DNA of 64,000 nt. Source: Microvirga sp. VF16. GTDB taxonomy: Bacteria > Pseudomonadota > Alphaproteobacteria > Rhizobiales > Beijerinckiaceae. This document shows positions 33,299 to 40,620 of the stretch, in pieces. How positions within the stretch are numbered: the first letter of the stretch is position 1; every line of letters begins with the position of its first letter. Made by a program: the position numbers and the translations under genes. The notes below the pieces were generated by a model. The model ran no database searches, was not told where the DNA came from, and worked only from the letters and a program-made list of their open reading frames with translations. The stretch spans positions 3,631,501 to 3,695,500 of the forward strand of contig NZ_CP069354.1 in the NCBI RefSeq assembly GCF_016864375.1, in the 5' to 3' direction.

Positions 33299-34498
33299 TT
33301 ACTCTTTGATGCTGGCCGTCTTTGAAGGCTCGGCCGAGGTGCGGGTGTCGACGTCAACCACCACCGACAGGCCGGGACGCAGCAGTCCCTGCTGGGCGAC
33401 CTCGGGGCTCACAGTGACGCGAACGGGCACGCGCTGGACGATCTTGGTGAAGTTGCCGGTGGCATTTTCCGGCGGCAGCAGGCTGAACACCGCGCCGGCA
33501 GCAGGCGAAACGCTCTCCACCGTCCCGACGATGTCGGAATCGGGGAAGGCATCGACCTTCACATGCACTTTCTGACCGGGTTTCACGGAAGCGAGCTGCG
33601 TCTCCTTGAAATTGGCATCCACATGGACGCTGGTCAGCGGAACGAGAGCCGCCAGACGGGCGCCGGGCTGAACATAGGTGCCGACTTCCATGGCCTTGTT
33701 GCCGATGACACCATCGACAGGAGCGCGGATTTCCGTGAAGGAGAGGTCGCGCTGCGCCTTATCAACGGCGGTCTGGTACTCGGCGGCGAGGCGCTCACCC
33801 TCGATCTGCTGGGCGGAGAGAACTTCCACATTGGCCTGGGCGGCGGCGAGCGCGGCCTGGGCGCTCTTCACATTGGCGTCGGCGCGGTCGCGGGCGGCCT
33901 TGGCATTCTCGAGTGCGGCCCGGCTGGTATAGTCGGATTTGGCGAGCTGCTGCTGGCGCGCATAATCGCTCTCGGCCCGCTCGGCTTCTGCCTGCGCAGC
34001 CGCAATCTGGGCGTCTGCCTGGGCAGCAGAGGCCCGCCCTGCCTCGATCTGGCGGCCGATGCGCGCGATGGCGCTCTGCTGCGTCGCGAGCTTGTCCTTG
34101 GCGGATTGGAGGGCAAGGCGGTAATCTCCGTCGTCGATCTTGGCGATCAGGTCGCCCGCCTTGACGCTCTGGTTGTTCGTGACCGCCACGGAGGACACGT
34201 AGCCGGAGATCTTGGCCGACAGGATCGTGATGTCCGCCTGAACATAGGCATCGTCGGTCGAAACCATGAAGCGTCCGTCGGTCCACCAGTGGAAGCCCTC
34301 GTAGCCGCCAAAGGCTAGAACTGCCGCTAGAACGGCCAGGATGATCGGCTTCTTGCCGAGGCCCCTCTTCTTCTTGATCGTGGGCGCTGCCGTCTCCGGA
34401 GCCATCTGCACCGGCTGGGAGGCTTGACCGGACTGCCCTTCCCGGGCGGTCTCGGAGCCGTTCGTTGCGCCTTGCTCAAACTCGTCCCGGTAAGCCAT
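33299..34498 (-). CDS. emrA: EmrA-type membrane fusion protein
   Basis: A 399-residue adaptor. A disordered 45-residue N-tail precedes a membrane segment (KPIILAVLAAVLAFGGYEGF), then the lipoyl half with DDAYVQADITILSAKISGYV, a long Ala/Gln-rich coiled hairpin (about 120-235), and the returning lipoyl half FTEIRAPVDGVIGNKAMEVG, with VDANFKETQLASVKPGQKV in the barrel. ATG 34498 has GAAGAGG in front; an upstream frame to 34588 is not needed. Co-transcribed with emrB. Confidence 0.92.
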   Translation of the reverse strand: MAYRDEFEQGATNGSETAREGQSGQASQPVQMAPETAAPTIKKKRGLGKKPIILAVLAAVLAFGGYEGFHWWTDGRFMVSTDDAYVQADITILSAKISGYVSSVAVTNNQSVKAGDLIAKIDDGDYRLALQSAKDKLATQQSAIARIGRQIEAGRASAAQADAQIAAAQAEAERAESDYARQQQLAKSDYTSRAALENAKAARDRADANVKSAQAALAAAQANVEVLSAQQIEGERLAAEYQTAVDKAQRDLSFTEIRAPVDGVIGNKAMEVGTYVQPGARLAALVPLTSVHVDANFKETQLASVKPGQKVHVKVDAFPDSDIVGTVESVSPAAGAVFSLLPPENATGNFTKIVQRVPVRVTVSPEVAQQGLLRPGLSVVVDVDTRTSAEPSKTASIKE

Positions 34499-34595
34499 CT
34501 CAAACCTCTTCAAAGCCGGCACAAAGCCCTTGAGCCGAAGCGGCTCGGGACTATCGTTCAGCCTTGATCTCTGTTGAATGCTTGCCATATATGAT

Positions 34596-34616
34596 TTGAC
34601 CGAACCGTTCGGTCAA
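34596..34616. promoter_or_regulatory. TetR-type operator between emrAB and its regulator
   Basis: TTGACCGAA-CCG-TTCGGTCAA: perfect 9-bp arms around three bases, in the gap between the divergent emrA and tetR genes. It resembles operators of AcrR/TtgR-like repressors and probably controls both directions. Confidence 0.85.
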
Positions 34617-34643
34617 TAGGTGAAGAAGGAAATAATAGACACC

Positions 34644-35345
34644 ATGAGCGCCGTCCATGACAGCACCCGGGACCGGAATCCTTCCCCCGCTGCTGACGAA
34701 AGCCCCGAGAACGCCAAGCGCCGCCAGATCCTGGAGGGCGCCCGGAAGGTTTTCCTGGCGCAGGGCTTCGACGGCGCAAGCATGGGTGAGATCGCCAAGG
34801 TCGCCGGCGTCTCCAAGGGCACGCTCTATGTCTATTTCGACAGCAAGGAGAGTCTGTTCGCGGCTCTGACAACGGAAGAGAAGCAGGGGCTGGCCGAGGT
34901 TCTGTTCAAGCTCGATGCCGAGGATCCCGACGTCCGGGGAGCTCTGACGAGGCTCGGGATCAGCTACCTGCGTCGCCTAGGCACGCCCGAACATATTTCA
35001 TCGATCCGGATGGTGATGGGGGCCGCGGAGAAGTTTCCGCGCCTGGGACAGGCCTTCTACGAAGCCGGTCCCTGCCAGGGCATCGCCCGCCTCAGTGCCT
35101 ATTTCGATCGGCAGGTCGAGGCCGGCCGACTCTCCATCGAGGATACCGGCATCGCCGCACAGCATCTCCTCGATCTCTGCGTCTCCGGCATCCTGCGCCG
35201 CATGCTCTTTTCCGTCGGAGAACCGCCAACGGAGGCCGAGATTCAGAAGAATGTGGAAAATGCACTCCGGGTATTCTTCGCGGCCTATGGGCCGAAAGAT
35301 CCGTCTAGTGATCCGTCTGCAGGGCCTCGGCTACGCGCGCTTTGA
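34644..35345 (+). CDS. TetR/AcrR-family transcriptional regulator
   Basis: A 233-residue repressor. The DNA-binding domain reads RRQILEGARKVFLAQGFDGA then MGEIAKVAGVSKGTLYVYFD, classic TetR HTH. The ligand-binding C-terminal domain includes ISSIRMVMGAAEKFPRLGQA and a TetR_C_7-like end. A GTG at 34620 is open but overlaps the operator edge; ATG 34644 with AAGGA fits. It presumably represses the divergent emrAB. Its last 41 bases overlap the convergent Crp-like gene. Confidence 0.9.
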   Translation: MSAVHDSTRDRNPSPAADESPENAKRRQILEGARKVFLAQGFDGASMGEIAKVAGVSKGTLYVYFDSKESLFAALTTEEKQGLAEVLFKLDAEDPDVRGALTRLGISYLRRLGTPEHISSIRMVMGAAEKFPRLGQAFYEAGPCQGIARLSAYFDRQVEAGRLSIEDTGIAAQHLLDLCVSGILRRMLFSVGEPPTEAEIQKNVENALRVFFAAYGPKDPSSDPSAGPRLRAL

Positions 35346-35991
35346 GCACGTCCGGCTGCCGCAGGATCAGGGCGCCGCGCGTACGCTCGATCAGCCCTTC
35401 CTGGGTCAGCATGGTGAATTCCCGCGTGATCTGCTCGCGGCGACAGCCGATACGGGCCGCCACGATATGGTGGAAGGGCGGAGGCGTGATGACCCGCTCC
35501 CCCGACCGATCCTGCCGGGGCGTCGAGAGGCGCAGCAGTTCCGAATAGAGCCGGTGCCGGAGATCGAGCACCGTCTGCTCCATGAAACGGGCGTTCAACT
35601 CGCGGATGCGAGAGGCCATGAGGCAGAAAAGCCGCTCGGCAACGGGCTGATGCGAGAAGAGAAGCTCCTTGAAGACGGAAGCCGGCATCACGCAGGCCTC
35701 GCCACGGGTGAGCGCCGTCACATTGGCGGAACGCGGCACGCCATCGAGCGCGGCCAGCTCCCCGAACAAGTCACCAGGCTTCATCTCATAGAGGATGACC
35801 TCCTTGCCCGAGGCCGTCCGCATGAGGACCCGGACTTCGCCTGAGAGGAGGAAATAGACGTCCGTCGAGGGCTCGTCGAAGTCGACCAGGACCTCCTCGG
35901 GATCGAACCGGCGCCAATTGGCCCGCGACTCGAAACGCTCAAGGTCGATATCCAATCCCTTGAACAGCTTAATCCCGGCGAGCCGCGCCAT
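35305..35991 (-). CDS. Crp/Fnr-family transcriptional regulator
   Basis: A 228-residue regulator with an N-terminal cNMP-type sensor domain (VYFLLSGEVRVLMRTASGKE; MKPGDLFGELAALDGVPRSA) and a C-terminal winged HTH (RIGCRREQITREFTMLTQEGLIERTRGALIL). The phosphate-binding cassette GELAAL...RSANV is Crp-like (R-S-A), so cAMP or a related nucleotide may bind; no Fnr-type cysteine cluster is seen. It overlaps the convergent TetR gene by 41 bases. Confidence 0.9.
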   Translation of the reverse strand: MARLAGIKLFKGLDIDLERFESRANWRRFDPEEVLVDFDEPSTDVYFLLSGEVRVLMRTASGKEVILYEMKPGDLFGELAALDGVPRSANVTALTRGEACVMPASVFKELLFSHQPVAERLFCLMASRIRELNARFMEQTVLDLRHRLYSELLRLSTPRQDRSGERVITPPPFHHIVAARIGCRREQITREFTMLTQEGLIERTRGALILRQPDVLKARVAEALQTDH

Positions 35992-36008
35992 CGGTCTTCT
36001 CCCCCTGA

Positions 36009-36045
36009 ATGCTATCCTTGGCTATAGCATAAATTTTCCATAGCC
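36009..36045. promoter_or_regulatory. Inverted repeats upstream of the Crp-like gene
   Basis: ATGCTAT (36009-36015) and ATAGCAT (36024-36030) form a perfect dyad with an eight-base loop, and GGCTAT (36020-36025) pairs with ATAGCC (36040-36045), so two overlapping dyads lie 18-54 bases upstream of the start codon. An autoregulation site is plausible. Confidence 0.5.
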
Positions 36046-36199
36046 AGTATGGTCCTATCGCCTATCCCTTTCTCAGCCCTCAGCGATTTTGTCACTGGCG
36101 ATTCAGGCTAGGCTTCGCGGGCGACCGGAAGCATCCTCGCCTGCCCCCTGAGACCTCCAGGGACCTTGCCAGCGCCGCCATCCCACGCCAAAAGGCGGC

Positions 36200-38077
36200 A
36201 TGCTTCACGTCAACGACCTGACCTACCGCATCGGCGACCGGCTGATCCTCGACCACGCCTCCTTCAACCTGCCCACCGGCGCGAAGGTGGGGCTCGTCGG
36301 GCGCAACGGCGCGGGCAAGACCACCTTGTTCAAGATCATCCAGGGGGAGCTTGCCACCGAGAGCGGCAGCGTCACCCTCCCCCGCGGCATGAAGATCGGC
36401 GCCGTGGCCCAGGAGGCGCCGGGCGGTCCTGAGACCCTGATCGAGGTGGTGCTCGCCGCCGACAAGGAGCGCTCTGCCCTCATGGCCGAGGCCGAGGCGG
36501 CGGACGGCATCCGCCGGGCGGAGATCGAGACGCGCCTCACCGATATCGGTGCCCATTCCGCGCCTGCGCGGGCGGCCGCGATCCTGCACGGCCTCGGCTT
36601 CGATGCGGAGGCGCAGAACAGGCCCTGCTCGGATTTCTCGGGCGGCTGGCGCATGCGCGTAGCGCTCGCTGCCGTGCTCTTCACCGAACCGGACCTGCTG
36701 CTTCTCGACGAGCCGACCAACTACCTCGACCTCGAGGGCACGCTCTGGCTCTACGATTACCTCGGACGCTACCCACATACGGTGCTGGTCATCAGCCACG
36801 ATCGGGAGCTCCTCGACGCCTGCGTCAATCACATCCTCCATCTCGACCGGGGCAAGCTCACGATCTATCGCGGCGGCTACACCTCGTTCGCCAAGCAATA
36901 TGCGGAAAAGCGCGAGCTGACTGCCAAGATGGCGGCGAAGCAGGAGGCCGAACGCAAGCATCTCCAGGCCTTCGTCGACCGCTTCAAGGCCAAGGCCTCG
37001 AAGGCCAGGCAGGCGCAATCCCGCGTCAAGCGGCTCGCCAAGCTGGAGCCCATCGCCACCATCGTGGAAGACGATGTGCTGCCCTTCAACCTGCCGGGGC
37101 CGGAGCGCCCCTCTGCGCCGCCGCTGATCACGGTCGAGAGCGGTGCCGTCGGCTATGGTGAGCGGATCGTGCTCGATCGCCTCAACCTGACGATCGCGCC
37201 GGACGACCGGATCGCGCTGCTCGGCTCTAACGGCAACGGCAAGTCCACCTTCTGCAAGCTCATCGGCGGCAGGCTCGCACCGATGAAGGGCGAGATGCGC
37301 ACACCCACCCGCATGGATGTCGCCTATTTCGCTCAGCACCAGCTCGACGAGCTGAACCCGAAGGCGACTGCCTACGACCACGTCGCCGAGCGGATGCCGG
37401 ACACGCCGATCGCCAAGATCCGCGCCCGCACGGCGCAGATCGGCTTTCCGGGCGCGAAGGCCGACACACCGGTCTCCGCGCTGTCAGGCGGCGAGAAGGC
37501 GCGCCTGCTGATGGGATTGGCGGCGTTCAACGGCCCTCACCTGCTCATTCTCGACGAGCCCACGAACCACCTCGACATCGACAGCCGCACAGCGCTCATG
37601 GAGGCGATCAACGACTATACCGGCGCTGTCATTCTGGTGAGCCACGACCGCTTCCTGATCGAGGCCTGCGCCGACCGGCTCTGGATCGTCGGCAACGGTA
37701 GCGTGAAGCCCTTCGACGGCGACATGGACGATTATCGCCAGCTCGTGCTTTCCGGCGATCTCGATCCGCAGAAGCGCCCCGACAAGCCACAGGCGCCCAT
37801 TGCGTCCAAGGTCGACGAGCGCCGCGCCGCAGCAGAGCGCCGGGTGGCGCTGGCTCCTCTGCGCAAGAAGCTTGAGGCGCTCGAGAGCCGGATGGGGAAG
37901 CTCACGGGCGTAATCGGCAAGGTCGATGCGGCGCTTGCCGACGGCACCGCCTTCCAGAAGGATCCGGCCAAGGCGACCGAGCTGTCCAAGATGCGCGCAG
38001 AGGCTGCCGCGACCCTGGTCTCCGTCGAGGAGGAATGGCTGATGCTCAGCAGCGAGATCGAGGAAGCGAGCGTTTAG
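36200..38077 (+). CDS. ABC-F family ATPase (Uup/EttA-like)
   Basis: A 625-residue cytosolic protein with two ABC domains and no membrane part. Walker A motifs are GRNGAGKTT at 34-42 and GSNGNGKST at about 342-350; signatures are FSGGWRMRVALA and LSGGEKARLLMG; Walker B each ends in LLLDEPTNYLD / LILDEPTNHLD. The 70-residue linker between them is rich in Lys and Gln (AKMAAKQEAERKHLQAFVDR), as in ABC-F proteins, and the C-terminal coiled tail (PLRKKLEALESRMGKLTG) is typical. ABC-F proteins act on the ribosome in translation or quality control; no antibiotic-resistance role can be claimed. Confidence 0.93.
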   Translation: MLHVNDLTYRIGDRLILDHASFNLPTGAKVGLVGRNGAGKTTLFKIIQGELATESGSVTLPRGMKIGAVAQEAPGGPETLIEVVLAADKERSALMAEAEAADGIRRAEIETRLTDIGAHSAPARAAAILHGLGFDAEAQNRPCSDFSGGWRMRVALAAVLFTEPDLLLLDEPTNYLDLEGTLWLYDYLGRYPHTVLVISHDRELLDACVNHILHLDRGKLTIYRGGYTSFAKQYAEKRELTAKMAAKQEAERKHLQAFVDRFKAKASKARQAQSRVKRLAKLEPIATIVEDDVLPFNLPGPERPSAPPLITVESGAVGYGERIVLDRLNLTIAPDDRIALLGSNGNGKSTFCKLIGGRLAPMKGEMRTPTRMDVAYFAQHQLDELNPKATAYDHVAERMPDTPIAKIRARTAQIGFPGAKADTPVSALSGGEKARLLMGLAAFNGPHLLILDEPTNHLDIDSRTALMEAINDYTGAVILVSHDRFLIEACADRLWIVGNGSVKPFDGDMDDYRQLVLSGDLDPQKRPDKPQAPIASKVDERRAAAERRVALAPLRKKLEALESRMGKLTGVIGKVDAALADGTAFQKDPAKATELSKMRAEAAATLVSVEEEWLMLSSEIEEASV

Positions 38078-38167
38078 CCCCAGCTGCCGCGAACCAAGGA
38101 TCCCGACCGTTAGAGCGGCGTTCATCCTCGGAGCCATAGATTGGCGTTCTCGAGAAGGAGAACAAAA

Positions 38168-38572
38168 ATGCTTCGCACGGTATTGGCGACAGCGGTGCTT
38201 GCCACTGGAGTAATGTTTGGGGCGCTGCCGGAGGCCCAGGCGCAAAGCCTGGTGCCCTGTGCGCGGGAACACGGGTTCTGCCGCGTCCCCTATCCCACTC
38301 GCGTCGTCTATGGCATTCCCGGACGGAGCACAGAGGTCTTCGTGCGGGAACGCGGTATTCCCTGCTCGAACCGGGTCTTCGGCGATCCGGCGCCGGGCGT
38401 GCCCAAGCGCTGCGCCTATGTTGCCCGCCGCTATGACCGGGGCGAAAGCTGGCGCGACGACGGCTATTACCGTGGGCCTCCGCCACGCGGATACGAGCGC
38501 GGTTACGATCGTGGTTTCAGGGACTACGATGACGGCTATGACCGGCCTGTCCGACGCTACGACGTCTACTGA
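38168..38572 (+). CDS. Small secreted Cys-containing protein
   Basis: A 134-residue exported protein. A signal peptide (VLATAVLATGVMFGALPEAQA) is followed by a compact domain with four Cys (LVPCAREHGFCRVPYPTRVV, then GIPCSNRVFGDPAPGVPKRC), spaced to form two disulfides, and a disordered tail rich in Arg, Asp, Tyr and Gly. GAGAAGGAGA precedes the ATG at 38168. The domain looks like those of a conserved family of small Rhizobiales exported proteins; I do not assign a function. Confidence 0.8.
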   Translation: MLRTVLATAVLATGVMFGALPEAQAQSLVPCAREHGFCRVPYPTRVVYGIPGRSTEVFVRERGIPCSNRVFGDPAPGVPKRCAYVARRYDRGESWRDDGYYRGPPPRGYERGYDRGFRDYDDGYDRPVRRYDVY

Positions 38573-38746
38573 TGGAAGGCACGGGCCGGCGGCCACCCAG
38601 CCGCCAAATTGACGACGCGACCGCGTCATCCCAACCCGTACCACCTCCTGTCTACTCCCCCAGGGCGCCGGGTTACCTACTCGGCGTCCATGCAGAATCG
38701 GAACAGGAACGTATTCTCGAAGGAGCCTTATGGGGGAGGCTGACAG

Positions 38747-38929
38747 ATGAGGATCCAGATTTCCGCCTGCACCGATAAAGTGTTTTCGGAGGGCCTGCTG
38801 CCGATGGCCTATCTGACCGAGAGTTCGGCGCTGGCCGTCAACGACAATGCGGCCCGCTCTCAGACCAAATCGAAAGTTCGCCTGCATTGGAAGCGCATGG
38901 GCTGTCTCGCCCAACATGCCGTTAGGTAA
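38747..38929 (+). CDS. Possible small hypothetical protein (60 aa)
   Basis: A frame of 60 codons preceded by GGGGGAGG at about ten bases. The N-terminal region is ordinary, and the segment LAVNDNAARSQTKSK is reminiscent of short Rhizobiales orphan proteins. It may start further in at the ATG 38804. Weak support. Confidence 0.35.
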   Translation: MRIQISACTDKVFSEGLLPMAYLTESSALAVNDNAARSQTKSKVRLHWKRMGCLAQHAVR

Positions 38930-39002
38930 ATATGGAGTGCGGGACAGCACATCTGGCTGACCATACGTGAGGTAGCTTTTGCTGCCTTTGATGGAGGCCA
39001 CG

Positions 39003-39140
39003 ATGAACCAAGTCCTGTCCTATTGCACCGCACGGCTCTTCACGCGGGCACTCGTGCCGCTCGCCCCGTTCAAGGCCAGGACGGTCGAACCGGGCAACGA
39101 CAACGATCCGTTGGCTCCGTTCCCGTGCGTGTGGCGATAA
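39003..39140 (+). CDS. Possible 45-residue protein
   Basis: ATG at 39003 is six bases behind a perfect GGAGG (in TGATGGAGGCCACG), and the frame runs 45 codons to TAA at 39138. The product begins MNQVLSYCTARLFTRALVPL and ends PLAPFPCVWR; a basic/hydrophobic N-terminus and short polar tail. The strong ribosome site is the main evidence. No homolog known to me. Confidence 0.4.
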   Translation: MNQVLSYCTARLFTRALVPLAPFKARTVEPGNDNDPLAPFPCVWR

Positions 39141-39211
39141 AGAGAAGCTCCGATGTCGCGAACCCGGAACGTGCTCGCCCATGATGGCTGTTACTTACCT
39201 CCTTTGGTCAT

Positions 39212-39562
39212 TTGAACGGTCGTGGCTTGGACTGCGACATTCCTCTGCCGTTGACTGCGCCGACCCAGCGCCTGATGGAGAGGACTTTGACCGCTGCTCA
39301 TGATCTTGAAGAGATCGTCGATCTGTTTGCCATCGGCAGGCCGTCGAGCAACGCCGAACTCTTGCCGGTGAAGATCGCGACCCTTCCTCTCAAGAAAGCA
39401 GTCACCCTGGTCATTGAGGATTGGTCCGACGACAAGTTCAGGCAGTTGAGCGCTGTCATTCAACGGCGCTCAGGTCCGGCCATCCGCAACCTCGACGACA
39501 TCAGACGCCTTTATGATCGTGCGGTCACCGTCACCGGGTGCTGTGCCAAGCGGTCTGTCTGA
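39212..39562 (+). CDS. Hypothetical protein (about 116 aa or shorter)
   Basis: A frame with protein-like content from about residue 20 on: an amphipathic RTLTAAHDLEEIVDLFAIG helix and AVTLVIEDWSDDKFRQLSAV. The first codon is TTG without a clear ribosome site; the ATG at 39275 is an alternative start. A minus-strand frame (39191-39463) overlaps it and I rate it lower. No family recognised. Confidence 0.45.
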   Translation: MNGRGLDCDIPLPLTAPTQRLMERTLTAAHDLEEIVDLFAIGRPSSNAELLPVKIATLPLKKAVTLVIEDWSDDKFRQLSAVIQRRSGPAIRNLDDIRRLYDRAVTVTGCCAKRSV

Positions 39563-39626
39563 TCCATTTCCTGCAAAAAAACTGTCAGTCATGGCGCCTG
39601 CGTCTCGCCTGCGCTATACCGACGCC

Positions 39627-40109
39627 ATGCGGTCAGAACCCTTTGCAATCCATCGCCTCGGTTCCGGAGACATCCAGCTTCTGCGCAAGCTGAATGCTTT
39701 GTTCGCCGATGTTTTCGGCGATCCTGTTTCCTATGCATCCAAGCCACCGAGCGACGCCTATCTGGAGAACCTGCTCGCGAAAGAACACGTCGTCGTCCTC
39801 GTAGCGCTGGCGGACAACGAGGTTCTGGGCGGGCTCGTGGCCTATGAGCTCGAGAAATTCGAGAAGGCGCGGCGCGAGTTCTATATCTACGATCTCGCCG
39901 TCAGAGCCGAGCATCGGCGTCGGCGCATCGCGACCACGCTCATCGAACACGTGCGCGAGATTGCCGCGCACCGCGGCGGCTGGGTCGTCTATGTGCAGGC
40001 GGATTACGGCGACGATCCGGCCATCGCACTCTACGAAAAGCTCGGCACCCGCGAGGAGGTGCTGCATTTCGATATCGCGGTCACGCCATCGCCTCGTGGT
40101 CCCTCCTAG
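39627..40109 (+). CDS. aac(3): GNAT acetyltransferase of the AAC(3)-I (aminoglycoside 3-N-acetyltransferase) type
   Basis: A 160-residue acetyl-CoA-dependent acetyltransferase. The sequence tracks AAC(3)-I proteins closely through its length: LFADVFGDPVSYASKPPSDA, REFYIYDLAVRAEHRRRRIA (the acetyl-CoA binding loop R-R-R-R-I-A equates to RRQGIA), VYVQADYGDDPAIALYEKLG, and REEVLHFDI at the end. The start at 39627 matches the N-terminus of the resistance enzymes; an upstream ATG at 39591 exists. No integron or transposon borders are visible, so it looks like a chromosomal relative. Aminoglycoside acetylation is likely from homology, but in-vivo resistance is unproven. Confidence 0.87.
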   Translation: MRSEPFAIHRLGSGDIQLLRKLNALFADVFGDPVSYASKPPSDAYLENLLAKEHVVVLVALADNEVLGGLVAYELEKFEKARREFYIYDLAVRAEHRRRRIATTLIEHVREIAAHRGGWVVYVQADYGDDPAIALYEKLGTREEVLHFDIAVTPSPRGPS

Positions 40110-40199
40110 AGCATCGGACCCAAAAGTGGGTCCACTTTTCACTGACGTGGCCCTTCGGGTCGCTGACGCGGCCCTCTGGGTCCGCACGATGCGCTAGGA
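40109..40199. repeat. Rearranged copy of the dispersed palindromic repeat
   Basis: AGAGCATCGGACCCAAAAGTGG opens the usual left arm with a TCCACTTTT right-arm start, then about 35 bases rich in GTGGCCCTTCGGGTCGCTGACGCGG, then GGGTCCGCACGATGCGCTAG. The right arm is thus split by an insert. Located right after the acetyltransferase stop. Confidence 0.6.
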
Positions 40200-40236
40200 G
40201 CAGCCGCGTAGACGAGCACAATTCACCCCAAATGCT

Positions 40237-40620
40237 TTAAGGCTTCACCACCCGATCGAGCCGGTTGTTCACGAAGAAATAGAGCTCGCGTCCACCGGGT
40301 TCTGAATAGAGCACCTGAACTTCGCGCTGTCCCTTGCCGCTCTCGCCGACGAGCACATCCGTGGCGGGCTTGCCTTTCAGACGCACAAGATCGCATTCCG
40401 TGATGCCGGGCTCGATGGCGGAAGCTGTACCCAAGGCGGTTCCGGTGCAGCGGCCGTCCGGCCCGAGAACCGGTCCTTCGATGACCGGCCCCAATGAGGC
40501 TGTGGGCGCAGGAGCCGTCGCAACTGCGGCGGAAGGCAGCGTGCTGCTCGTGCTGGTGCAGCCAGCCAAAGCCAACGCCACAAAAGCGACGCCCGAGAGA
40601 ACTTTTGTACGCATCACCAT
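40237..40620 (-). CDS. Small lipoprotein
   Basis: A 127-residue lipoprotein. MVMRTKVLSGVAFVALALAGC carries the lipobox L-A-G-C, then an Ala/Pro/Thr-rich linker and a folded domain (LGTASAIEPGITECDLVRLK, then REVQVLYSEPGGRELYFFVN) that resembles SmpA/OmlA-like beta folds. The start overlaps the S10 peptidase stop by one base (TGATG) and AGGGA lies six bases upstream, so it is translated from the peptidase mRNA. Function unknown. Confidence 0.82.
   Translation of the reverse strand: MVMRTKVLSGVAFVALALAGCTSTSSTLPSAAVATAPAPTASLGPVIEGPVLGPDGRCTGTALGTASAIEPGITECDLVRLKGKPATDVLVGESGKGQREVQVLYSEPGGRELYFFVNNRLDRVVKP

Larger units (their letters stand above)
38573..39211. other. 639-bp stretch with only small candidate ORFs
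   Basis: No long gene. The segment holds two short frames with good ribosome sites (entries at 38747 and 39003) and otherwise nothing I recognise. There is no clear terminator after the secreted-protein gene. Confidence 0.5.
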
